In this document: piece after piece, positions 1-7,934 of the stretch
Layout: every line of letters starts with the position of its first letter
Position numbering within the stretch: the stretch's first letter is position 1
Assembly: GCF_018130955.1 (NCBI RefSeq)
Contig: NZ_JAFCJM010000032.1
Span: 1 to 64,000 of the forward strand
From: Bradyrhizobium liaoningense
GTDB taxonomy: Bacteria > Pseudomonadota > Alphaproteobacteria > Rhizobiales > Xanthobacteraceae
Length of the DNA: 64,000 bases
Direction of reading: 5' to 3'
Notes under the pieces: generated by a model
What the model was told of the DNA's origin: nothing
Databases searched by the model: none
Seen by the model: the letters and a program-made list of their open reading frames with translations, nothing else
Translations under genes and position numbers: made by a program

Positions 1-94
1 GCGACGCGCGCCACCAAATCGCGCCGTAGCTAGCGCGGCTTGGTTGGAAGGCCGAGGGGGCCCGTTACCCCATCTACGATCTCGCAAATCAAGA

Positions 95-1069
95 CTATTC
101 GATCACCTCGTCGGCATACGCCAGAAGAGCGGACGGGATTTCGAGCCCAAGCGTCTTGGCCGTCTTGAGGTTGATCACAAATTCGAATTTGGTGGGTTGC
201 CAAACCGGTAGATCGCCGGGCTTGTCGCCCTTCAGGATGCGGCCGGCATAGAGACCGCCTTGCCGAAAGGCATCGGTCAGGCTGTTGCCATAGCTCATCA
301 ACCCGCCGGCATCGGTAAAATCGCGCCAAGGGTAGATCGTCGGCATCGCATGGCGCGCCGCCAGCTCAACGAGCCGCTGGCGCTCGAGATTGAAGAGGCG
401 GTCGGAGGTCACGAGCAGCGCATTGACGCGACGTTCGACCATGGTTGCGAACGCAGTTTCCATCTCGCCGAGGTTTCTCGCTTCCAAAGCAAGCATTTGC
501 AGTCCGGAGGGAGATGCTGCGGATCGCAGGCTCTTCTCGTTGCTCCCGGCATTCGGATTGTCCGGATTGACCAGCACGCCGACCAATGAGGCCTGAGGCA
601 ACAGGCTGCGCAGCAATTCGAACCGCTTCGGCTCCAGCGCGCTGACCTGGAACGAAACCCCGGTCGCATTGCCATCCGGCCGGTTGATGGAAGCAACAAG
701 TCCCATGGCAACAGGATCGAGGCCCACCACGAATACGATGGGAATTTTCGAGGTTGTCGCCTTGGCAGCCAGCGCGCCACCATTGTCGGCGGTGAAGATG
801 AGCGCGACGCGCTTTTTGGCCAAATCAGCCACAGCGTCTCGCAACTCCTCATTGGCATTGGGCCAGCGCTGCTCAACGAGCACGTTCTGACCTTCGACAA
901 ACCCCATCTGCTTGAGGCCCCGGCGAAAGGCGTCGCGAAACGTTTCAGTCCCTGCGCTCGCGCGGTTGAGAGAGCCGATGACCGGCAGCGACGTCTGCTG
1001 ACCATTCGCTGCAAAGGGAAGGGCGGTAGCCGCACCGCCAACGAGGCTGAGGAATTCGCGCCGCCGCAT
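95..1069 (-). CDS. ABC_sub_bind (DUF534) family periplasmic substrate-binding protein
   Basis: A 324-residue exported protein of the ABC_sub_bind family (PF04392 type), periplasmic binding proteins of unknown ligand. The N terminus RRREFLSLVGGAATALPFAA followed by NGQQ looks like a Tat-type signal peptide. The body shows the family pattern: an N-terminal lobe opening with PVIGSLNR, a central VFVVGLDPVAMGLVASINRP stretch with the GNATG turn typical of the family, and a C-terminal YADEVIE end shared with the next gene. The length is normal. No permease or ATPase gene lies beside it, so it is an orphan binding protein here. It follows the homologous gene at 1157-2149 on the same strand with a gap of about 90 bases, and the two may be co-transcribed. 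Ligand unknown; family call fairly sure. Confidence 0.88.
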   Translation of the reverse strand: MRRREFLSLVGGAATALPFAANGQQTSLPVIGSLNRASAGTETFRDAFRRGLKQMGFVEGQNVLVEQRWPNANEELRDAVADLAKKRVALIFTADNGGALAAKATTSKIPIVFVVGLDPVAMGLVASINRPDGNATGVSFQVSALEPKRFELLRSLLPQASLVGVLVNPDNPNAGSNEKSLRSAASPSGLQMLALEARNLGEMETAFATMVERRVNALLVTSDRLFNLERQRLVELAARHAMPTIYPWRDFTDAGGLMSYGNSLTDAFRQGGLYAGRILKGDKPGDLPVWQPTKFEFVINLKTAKTLGLEIPSALLAYADEVIE

Positions 1070-1156
1070 TCATGCTCCGGGACTGCTGCGCCAAAATTTG
1101 CGCTCGACCAGCGTATCAAGCCGCTTCCGCGCCGCAAACGGGAAAAAGGCGTGCTG

Positions 1157-2149
1157 CTATTCGATCACTTCATCGGCGCGGGCGATCAGATTGACGGGCA
1201 GATCGAGGCCCATGGCCTTGGCGGTCCGCAAATTGAAGATCAGAAGGAATTTGCTCGGCTGGTAGAACGGAATGTCGCCAGCCTTGGTGCCGTTGAAAAT
1301 CTGATGCACGTCGTTTGCCATGCGTACGGCGAGTTCGCCGAGGTCGGGTGCCAGGGCCATCAGCCCGCCTTCCTCGACATAGTCGCGAAAGGGGTAGATG
1401 ACGGGGACACGGTGCTTCGCTGCAAGCGCGGCAAGAGTCGCGCGGGCGGCCAGGAAGCTGCCTCCTTCGTCGGGGATGATGCCGTCGAGCTTTTGCTCGG
1501 CAATGTCGGCGAAGGTGCGGGCAAGCTCCGTTTCGTTGACCACCGGCATTGCGATGCGCGTGATGGAGACGCCCAGACGTGCACTCGCGTCAGCCAGCGT
1601 TCCGCCGCTGCTCGGCTCCCAGGTGCCGGACAGGAGGTGGCCGATCCGCGTGGCCGACGGAAGAGCCTCCTTGATGATCTGAAGCCGTTTGGCGTAAATC
1701 TCGACCCCGGCATTGATGCTGACCCCCGTCAGATTGCCGCCGGGTCGCGCAAGGTTGGTGACGAGCCCTCCGGCAAGGGGATCGCCGACCACCGCAACGA
1801 TCGGAATCGATGTCGTCGCAGCCATCAAGGCTTTCACGAGATCGTTGAGATTGGTCACGATCACCTGAGGTTTGCGGGCAATGACCTCGGCAGCGAGCGA
1901 CGCGAAGCGATCGGAGCGGCCCTCGGCGGAAAAGCGCTCGACGATCAGGTTGGTCCCCTCGATGTCGCCGAGTCCGCGGAGCGTTTCGTAGAACCGGCGG
2001 ACCCAGAACGGTCCTCGGCTCTCCGTCAGTCGATCGGCCGGAATGCCGGAATGCACGAATGCGAGCCGGCGTGTGGCCTGCTGCGCCAGGACGGCGCCGG
2101 GCCACACGGACGCTGCACAGAGTCCGGCCAGGAGCTCCCGTCGTTGCAT
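1157..2149 (-). CDS. ABC_sub_bind (DUF534) family periplasmic substrate-binding protein, second copy
   Basis: A 330-residue exported binding protein, paralogous to the product of 95-1069: both have an N-terminal signal peptide, a GGNLTG/GNATG turn, a C-terminal NLRTAKAMGLD/NLKTAKTLGLE block and the same ARADEVIE-like end. The start is placed at MQRRELLAGLCAASVWPGAV, because this gives a standard signal peptide (RR, hydrophobic core, cleavage near VLAQQ); an in-frame ATG nine codons upstream would put nine extra residues in front. The ligand is unknown and there is no transport ATPase or permease nearby. Tandem pairs of such orphan binding proteins are common in Bradyrhizobium-like genomes (general knowledge). 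The two copies are diverged, so this is not a recent duplication. Confidence 0.87.
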   Translation of the reverse strand: MQRRELLAGLCAASVWPGAVLAQQATRRLAFVHSGIPADRLTESRGPFWVRRFYETLRGLGDIEGTNLIVERFSAEGRSDRFASLAAEVIARKPQVIVTNLNDLVKALMAATTSIPIVAVVGDPLAGGLVTNLARPGGNLTGVSINAGVEIYAKRLQIIKEALPSATRIGHLLSGTWEPSSGGTLADASARLGVSITRIAMPVVNETELARTFADIAEQKLDGIIPDEGGSFLAARATLAALAAKHRVPVIYPFRDYVEEGGLMALAPDLGELAVRMANDVHQIFNGTKAGDIPFYQPSKFLLIFNLRTAKAMGLDLPVNLIARADEVIE

Positions 2150-2328
2150 GATTGCCCGCCATACCGTGTTCCCCACGATTTGATCACATCAGGCACGGCT
2201 GAGCCAGTGCGGCCAATTGCTCCGATAGGCGCGGTTGACCGGTGCGGCGCCTCATTAACTGCACCCGGCCTTCGATCCACTGATGGGCTTCATGTCTTCT
2301 TCCGACAGAACGCAGGTGGCGCTCAGGA

Positions 2329-3621
2329 TCACCGGCCAGAGGCCAGCCGCGAACCGCCGATGCGGTGATACTCGGCAAGAAAATGGTCATTCGGCGAATG
2401 GCCGTCCCCGTTGCGCGCATATTCCGTCTTCAGGCCATTGAGAAAGAACATCTCGTGTGCGCGTTCGTGCTTGGCTTCGATCGCGCCGCGCGGCTCCAGG
2501 TCGAAAAGCCCGTGCACGTGTCCGGCCACGGTGTCGGAGACGTTGATCCGTCCCGCAACCCCGAACGCTTCCATGAACCACGCGGTGTTGACCGCGTCGC
2601 CCCAGATATCGAAGGTCATCCTGCGGTTACCGACGACGCCGGAAATAACGGGGCCGGTATGAAGGCCGATGCGCAATTGGGGGGCATCCACTCCGATCGC
2701 TTCGGAGCGCAGCCTGAACGCGTCGAGCCGGGTTCGCATCTCCAGCGCCGCCAGGCACGCATCGATCGAGTGTCGCCGGTCGGGCGACAGGACGCCGCCG
2801 ACCGCCATGTAGGCGTCACCGATCGTCTTGACCTTCTCCAGACCATAGCGGGCGCCGATCTCGTCCAGTGTCGAGAAGTAGGCGTCGAGGAGATCGACGA
2901 GCAGAGCCGGTTCGGTTCGTTCGGCCAGCAGCGTAAAGCCCTGGATATCAGCGAACAGAATCGTCGCCGACCGCGTATATCTGGGCTGAACCCTGCCGCG
3001 TTGCTTCAGCTCGTCGGCGATCGGTTCCGGCAGGACGTTGCGCAGCAGCTCTTCGGCGCGCGCCCGCTCGGTTGCGGCCTCTCGCCGGGCCTGCTCCAGT
3101 TCATCGATGGTGCGGCCATAGTCCATCAGCTTGCGGCGCAGCTCCAGCTGGGCCAGCACCTGGTGCGACAGCATGCGCAGCGCTTCGGTCTGCTCGAAGG
3201 ACAGCTGCCGCGGTGAAAAATCCATCACGCAAAGGGTTCCGAGCGCATAGCCTTCATCGGTGATGAGCGGCATCCCGCAATAGAAACGGCACGGCGGCTC
3301 CAGCGAAACCATCGGGCTGTTCTCGAAGCGGGGATCCAGTTTCAGATCGGGAACGACGAGCAGTTCGGCGCCGCAGATCGTCGTCGCGCAGACCGCGCTC
3401 GACCGTGGCGCGTCGGTCACGCCGGACGGAAGGCCGTATTGCGCCTTGAGCCAGCGCCGGTCGTCGTCGATGAAGCTGATATAGGCGACCGGGCAGCCGC
3501 ACACCTGCGCCGCGAGCTCGGTGATCTCGTCGTATGCGCGTTCCGGCGCGCTGCCGATAATGTCGAGCGCGTGCAGGGCAGCCAGGCGTTCGGTTTCGTT
3601 TGCGGGTGCCAGTGGCGGCAT
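2329..3621 (-). CDS. GAF domain plus class III adenylate/guanylate cyclase domain protein
   Basis: A 430-residue cytoplasmic signalling protein. Residues about 10-165 form a GAF sensor domain (ETERLAALHALDIIGSAPE start, GMPLITDEGYALGTLCVMD end). A short coiled-coil linker (about 165-205) leads to a class III nucleotide cyclase domain (about 215-400). Visible catalytic features are the first metal Asp in LFADIQGFT, the second metal Asp and purine-selecting Lys in VKTIGDAYMAVGG, and the adenine-type Asp in FDIWGDAVNTA. The transition-state Arg expected five residues after the Asn position of GDAVN is missing: the sequence reads NTAWFMEAFG where NTASRMES is usual. The start at 3621 has a GGAG ribosome site seven bases upstream; an upstream in-frame ATG at 3696 lacks support. 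It may be a weak or modified cyclase. Ligand of the GAF domain unknown. Confidence 0.85.
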   Translation of the reverse strand: MPPLAPANETERLAALHALDIIGSAPERAYDEITELAAQVCGCPVAYISFIDDDRRWLKAQYGLPSGVTDAPRSSAVCATTICGAELLVVPDLKLDPRFENSPMVSLEPPCRFYCGMPLITDEGYALGTLCVMDFSPRQLSFEQTEALRMLSHQVLAQLELRRKLMDYGRTIDELEQARREAATERARAEELLRNVLPEPIADELKQRGRVQPRYTRSATILFADIQGFTLLAERTEPALLVDLLDAYFSTLDEIGARYGLEKVKTIGDAYMAVGGVLSPDRRHSIDACLAALEMRTRLDAFRLRSEAIGVDAPQLRIGLHTGPVISGVVGNRRMTFDIWGDAVNTAWFMEAFGVAGRINVSDTVAGHVHGLFDLEPRGAIEAKHERAHEMFFLNGLKTEYARNGDGHSPNDHFLAEYHRIGGSRLASGR

Positions 3622-3864
3622 GGCGGTCTCCGTGGTGGAGAACCTTTGAGCGGGCCTTCCGCTTCCGTGGGACAAGCGTGCGACCATCCTCTTCATTTGG
3701 GCAGTGCGCGCCCTACGACAAGTGGCGTTTTGCAGACGCGACCGGTTCCACCGTTGACCTCAGCTTGCATCACATTCGCGGGTGCGAGGAACGTTGCTGA
3801 AACGTGCGGGTTCATTCCGGCTGGATAACGATGCATCGTAACCCGATCCCTCGGAGGAACTGCC

Positions 3865-4362
3865 ATGAGCAGCGATGCAGGCCACAATGCTTCGCAGCCG
3901 AACCCGCTCTTTCGAGCGCCGGGCGAGGGCCCGACGCTCGACGTGCTCGGCGTGACGCACAGCTACAAGGCGATGGCGCGCGATACCGGTGAGCAATTCT
4001 CGATCTGGGAATCGATCGTGCCGCCGGGCCGCGGTGCGCCCATGCATACCCATGGCCGCGAGGACGAGGCATTCTACGTGCTGAGCGGCGAGGTGCTTGT
4101 CAACATCGAAGGCGCGCCCGATCCCTTGCGTCTCGGGGCCGGTGCATTTCTGTTCGCGCCGCGCCATCTGCGCCACGGCTACCGCAATGTGGGGCCCGAC
4201 ACCGCGCGTCTCCTCGTGTTCGCGATGCCGGGCGGCGGCCTCGACCGCATGTTCGCCGCCTTCGCCGAGGCGACAACGCGAAGCAAGGAGGCGCCCTCGC
4301 TGCGGACGATTGCGACGCAGTATGGTGTCGTCATCCATGCCGCGGCCGAGCCGGGTGGATAG
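3865..4362 (+). CDS. cupin domain protein
   Basis: A 165-residue single-domain cupin, probably cytoplasmic. The first cupin motif is seen as PMHTHGREDEAFYVLSGE (residues about 53-70, giving two His and one Glu metal ligands) and the second as APRHLRHGYRN (about 93-103, with the further His). Metal-binding single cupins include oxygenases, isomerases and small-molecule sensors; nothing here decides between them. A GGAGGAA ribosome site lies just upstream of the ATG. The gene stands alone between oppositely oriented neighbours, divergent from the GAF-cyclase gene. Family call is solid; substrate unknown. Confidence 0.82.
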   Translation: MSSDAGHNASQPNPLFRAPGEGPTLDVLGVTHSYKAMARDTGEQFSIWESIVPPGRGAPMHTHGREDEAFYVLSGEVLVNIEGAPDPLRLGAGAFLFAPRHLRHGYRNVGPDTARLLVFAMPGGGLDRMFAAFAEATTRSKEAPSLRTIATQYGVVIHAAAEPGG

Positions 4363-4390
4363 GAAGCTCGCCCGCTTGCCCGCGCCTGGA

Positions 4391-4900
4391 CTAACTCTTT
4401 GCAGCCCGCCGGGCGCGGTAAATCACCATCTCTCCGCCAGGTCGCATCGTGCTCCGCTCGAGCGCAAAACCTGACTTCTCCAGGACGCGGCGGGATGCGC
4501 TATTGTCGGGGTAGACCAGGCCGACAAGGGACGGCAGCGCGAGTCTGGTGAATGCGATGTCGGTCAGGGCGCTTGCAATCTCGCTCGCCAGCTGCTGGCC
4601 CCAAGATGCGCGCTTGAACGCATAGAAGATTTCCACCTCGTCTAGGCCATCGACGTCGAGATGCCGGAGTCCCGCCCGTCCGGCGAAATCCCCGTCCTTC
4701 GTTCGCAGCGCCCACAGCCCAAAACCATGTCGGTCCCAATGGGCCATGTTGACCGCCAGATAGGTCTTCGTCGCCTCCGCCGAGCGCACGCCGCCGATAA
4801 AGCGCGACACCTCGGCATCGAGGTGCAGCGCGACGAGGTCCGCGAGGTGGCCGTCGTGCAGTCTCTCGGCGGTCAGTCTGCTGGTGGTGAAATGATCCAT
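4391..4900 (-). CDS. GNAT family N-acetyltransferase (RimJ/RimL-like)
   Basis: A 169-residue GCN5-related acetyltransferase of the acetyltransf_3 (RimJ/RimL) subgroup. The N terminus FTTSRLTAERLHDGHLADL is the characteristic first strand and helix. The acetyl-CoA binding region lies about residues 90-115 (EVEIFYAFKRASWGQQLASE) and the C-terminal VYPDNSASRRVLEKSGF block (about 128-147) is the usual beta6-alpha4 signature. Such enzymes acetylate the amino group of a protein N terminus or of a small amine; the substrate cannot be read from sequence. It is convergent with the cupin gene, 28 bases away, and faces the MFS gene across a 230-base gap. Confidence 0.85.
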   Translation of the reverse strand: MDHFTTSRLTAERLHDGHLADLVALHLDAEVSRFIGGVRSAEATKTYLAVNMAHWDRHGFGLWALRTKDGDFAGRAGLRHLDVDGLDEVEIFYAFKRASWGQQLASEIASALTDIAFTRLALPSLVGLVYPDNSASRRVLEKSGFALERSTMRPGGEMVIYRARRAAKS

Positions 4901-5133
4901 ATTGCGGTGGTGGTCCGGTGAGCGGAGCTGCGACTGCGTTACTCGCGATACGGCCTCGACAAAAGAGGGCAGATCATGCCTGCCGCAAACTTGCGCACGA
5001 TGCCGGGAATAGGGTCATGTATCCCATGGACGCGTTCCGGGCGCCATGCCACTAATTCCCGATTGGGTTGCAAGGCGGGCTTTCGACTGGCCCGGTACAT
5101 TTTCGCAAATTTCGTTTCTTGAAGGATGGGGCG

Positions 5134-6411
5134 ATGCTTGTTGAGTATGTAGCCGCGCGCGCTGCGGCCCGGAATATCCACTACGGCTGGATCATGGCCG
5201 CTCTCGCGTTCCTGTATTCCCTGTTCGCGAGTTCGGCGCTCGGCGTGCCGAGCGTGCTGATGCGTGAGATTGCGGCTCACGTGAACGTCAGCATGGGCGA
5301 GCTGTCCGCATCGCAAGGTCTTCGCTTCGCCCTCTTCGGGTTGGCCGCGCCGTTCGCGGGCGGTCTGATGCTGCGCTATGGCCCGCGCAAGATGCTGACG
5401 ATCGCGGGTAGCCTCGCCTTGGCGGGTCTGCTGCTCACCGCCTTCATGACGAGCCGCATCGAGATGTGGTTCGGCCTGGGTCTGCTGCTCGGTATCGCGC
5501 CAGGGCTGACGGCGCTGCAATTGGCGGCGGTCGTCTCCGTGCGCTGGTTCACCAGCCATCGCGGGCTGGTGGTCGGCCTCCTCAACGGCGCGATCGCAAC
5601 CGGCACGTTGATCTTCATGCCGCTGGGCGCATGGATCGCCGAACACTGGGGCTGGCGGGTCGCGCTGATTCCGTCAGGCCTCGGCCTTCTGATCATGCTC
5701 ATTCTTTACCGCTTGCTCGGAAAGGACCGCCCCCAGGATCTGGGACTGGCGCCGTTCGGCGAGACGACCGTTGCGCCGGTGATGCCTGCGCCGACGCAGA
5801 ATTTTGCGGCGATCAGCTTCAGCGGGTTGAAAATGGCCTCAACTCGTCTGGTGTTCTGGGTGCTTGCGCTGACGTTCTTCATCTGCGGCATCTCCAGTTA
5901 CGGGCTTACATCCACGCACTTCGTGCCGTTCTGCGGCGATCTCGGCTTTCCGCTGGTGACGTCCGCAAGCCTGCTCGCCATGATCGGCGTCTTCGACCTG
6001 ATCGGAACGATCGGCTCGGGTTGGCTGTCCGACCGGTTCGACAATCGCCTGTTGCTCGCGATCTACTACGGCTTCCGCGGACTGTCCCTCATCTGGCTCG
6101 TGGAATCGAATGCGAGCCTGTGGGCCATGAGCGCGTTCGCCATCCTGTATGGACTGGACTTCATCGCGACCGTTCCTCCGACGGTGAAGTTGACGGTCGG
6201 CGCCTTTGGTCGCGACATGGGGCCGGTCGTGTTCGGCTGGATCTTTGCCGCGCACCAGCTCGGTGTCGGCATGATGGCCTTCGGCGCAGGCGTCAGCCGG
6301 GACGCGTTGGGGACATACGGTCCTGCATTCTTGCTTGCGGGCGTCATGTGTCTCGTCGCGGCCGCGGCCTTTGCGTTGGTCAAACGGCCAGCGGCGACGG
6401 TGGCTGCGTAG
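5134..6411 (+). CDS. MFS transporter
   Basis: A 425-residue inner-membrane carrier of the major facilitator superfamily with about 12 hydrophobic segments in two halves joined by a soluble loop near residue 205. The MFS loop 2-3 motif appears as GGLMLRYGPRKML (about residues 87-99), and the second-half equivalent as GSGWLSDRFDNRLLL. The layout resembles monocarboxylate or oxalate/formate-type antiporters, but the substrate is unknown. The start is placed at ATG 5134, preceded by GAAGGA; an in-frame ATG at 5068 would add a 22-residue non-hydrophobic tail and has no clear ribosome site. No companion catabolic gene is adjacent. Confidence 0.85.
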   Translation: MLVEYVAARAAARNIHYGWIMAALAFLYSLFASSALGVPSVLMREIAAHVNVSMGELSASQGLRFALFGLAAPFAGGLMLRYGPRKMLTIAGSLALAGLLLTAFMTSRIEMWFGLGLLLGIAPGLTALQLAAVVSVRWFTSHRGLVVGLLNGAIATGTLIFMPLGAWIAEHWGWRVALIPSGLGLLIMLILYRLLGKDRPQDLGLAPFGETTVAPVMPAPTQNFAAISFSGLKMASTRLVFWVLALTFFICGISSYGLTSTHFVPFCGDLGFPLVTSASLLAMIGVFDLIGTIGSGWLSDRFDNRLLLAIYYGFRGLSLIWLVESNASLWAMSAFAILYGLDFIATVPPTVKLTVGAFGRDMGPVVFGWIFAAHQLGVGMMAFGAGVSRDALGTYGPAFLLAGVMCLVAAAAFALVKRPAATVAA

Positions 6412-6644
6412 CTCGACCGGTAGCCGGAGTGTCCGGGCAGTCCCTATCCGCGGTGGTCCGCCGAAATCCGCCCCGATCCGACGAGGGACCGGGGGATGTG
6501 ACCGTGCGGACAGAGGATATCCCTGGTTTGATTTTCCGGACGCACCGGCAGCGTGCGGCCCTGTCCACGCTTTTCGGCAGGAGGTTTGCCTATTGCTTCG
6601 GCGCCCCAGGCGAGGTCGAACGCGCACGACAAGTCGTCCATCCG

Positions 6645-7787
6645 TCACTCATCCTGGATCATCCATGTCGGGGCGATCGTTGCGACGCCATCGAATACGT
6701 CCTTCAAGTGCTGTACGAGTTGCGCGCAACGTTGCGGATCGGGGTCATCATCCGTGTAGCTGGTTTCCTCAGTTCCACCTATCACGACGCAGTCCGCGCG
6801 CGGAAACACGTAACCGCTCCCACTAAACAGGTATTGAAGTCGGGGCTGCGCCGGCAACCATACCAGTTGGCCTTTGGTCGGCGTCAGATCAGGGTCGGGC
6901 CAGATGGCGTCTGAGCCCGCACCGGTACAGTTGATAATGATGTCCGGTGCAAGTGCGCGAACTTGATCTTCATCGAAGAATTCCTGGTACACGAACTGCA
7001 CACCATTTTTCTGCAGTTCCTGCTGGAGCTTGGTCAGAAATATCGGAGGTTCTACCAGCAGGGTCGAATATTTCCACCCTGGTCGGTTCATCGGTGAAAA
7101 CGGCAGCCGGTACAGCTGAGTTCGCGGAACGAGATCGGGCGGGACATCCGCGAACGATGGCAGTTCAATGAGAGAGTAGTTGTCTCGAGGAGAGACACCA
7201 TAGGCGCTGCCGCGCAACCCATGCTCCTTGTGTGAGCGGCGCAGGATACGGACAAACTTGTCTTTTTCGCCGGCTTGAAATGCAACTTTCGAAGCAGCGA
7301 ACTGGCCGCCGGCTATGCTCGAGGTCGTGTGCGGGATCAAATGCTTGGAATACACCGTCACTTGCATTCTCAGTTTTTCGGTCAACCATGTCGCCGCCGT
7401 CAGACCCATGACCCCAGCCCCCAAGACCGCAACCGGCTTTCCTGCCGGGTTTGGATACTGCGCCGTCAGGATGTCTGCGACCTCCTGTGCACACCCCCAG
7501 CTCATCGTGATGCCGGCGCCGCCATGCCCGTAATTATGAATCACGAGCTTGCCTCCACCCAGCACTTGCTTCTCTAACCGGTACGTTTTCTTCCGGTATG
7601 GCCGCAGTGCCGCCTTAAGCGGAGTCAGCCCTGGGACGTAAGTGAAGTCAGGGTTCGGCTCGTAGGCCGCGACCGCATCCGCGGTCTGGGAACTCCCTGA
7701 AGATTGGCTCCAGGCCGCGCCCGATAGCGCCGGCGCTGCGAGCCCTCCTCCGATCACACGTAAAAAGCCCCGACGTGCAAGCTTCAT
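6645..7787 (-). CDS. Tat-exported D-amino-acid-oxidase-like FAD oxidoreductase, apparently circularly permuted
   Basis: A 380-residue flavoprotein. Residues 1-27 (LARRGFLRVIGGG, then a hydrophobic core) form a Tat-type signal, so the protein should be folded with FAD and exported. Residues 60-110 carry LRPYRKKTYRLEKQ and HNYGHGGAGITMSWGCA, which in known D-amino acid oxidases is the final C-terminal block (substrate Arg region and FAD contact). Only after this comes the Rossmann GAGVMGL motif (123-129), normally at the very N terminus. Then follow IAGGQFAAS, GWKYSTLLVEPP, IIINCTGAG, TKGQLVWLP and FPRADCVVIGGTEE in the usual oxidase order, and the protein ends where the usual C-terminal block would begin. 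The ATG at 7787 has an AGGGGA ribosome site; an in-frame ATG 36 codons upstream would spoil the Tat signal. Likely reaction: oxidative deamination of a D-amino acid in the periplasm. Last gene of the minus-strand cluster, 147 bases after the M23 gene. Confidence 0.83.
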   Translation of the reverse strand: MKLARRGFLRVIGGGLAAPALSGAAWSQSSGSSQTADAVAAYEPNPDFTYVPGLTPLKAALRPYRKKTYRLEKQVLGGGKLVIHNYGHGGAGITMSWGCAQEVADILTAQYPNPAGKPVAVLGAGVMGLTAATWLTEKLRMQVTVYSKHLIPHTTSSIAGGQFAASKVAFQAGEKDKFVRILRRSHKEHGLRGSAYGVSPRDNYSLIELPSFADVPPDLVPRTQLYRLPFSPMNRPGWKYSTLLVEPPIFLTKLQQELQKNGVQFVYQEFFDEDQVRALAPDIIINCTGAGSDAIWPDPDLTPTKGQLVWLPAQPRLQYLFSGSGYVFPRADCVVIGGTEETSYTDDDPDPQRCAQLVQHLKDVFDGVATIAPTWMIQDE

Positions 7788-7934
7788 CGCACATTCCCCT
7801 TTGCCATAAGGGAGCGCCGCGCCCCAAAGCCAACCACGCTGAGGCGGATTGCTCCGACAGTCGTTGAACGGACTCACGATCTTGGGCAGCTGCAAATCAA
7901 AACCGAACGCACTCCTCCATGCATCATGTCGTTA

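Noticed and set aside
1151..2368. 405-codon plus-strand frame over the second binding-protein gene
   Set aside because: No protein-like motifs, and the minus-strand gene has a signal peptide and family blocks throughout.
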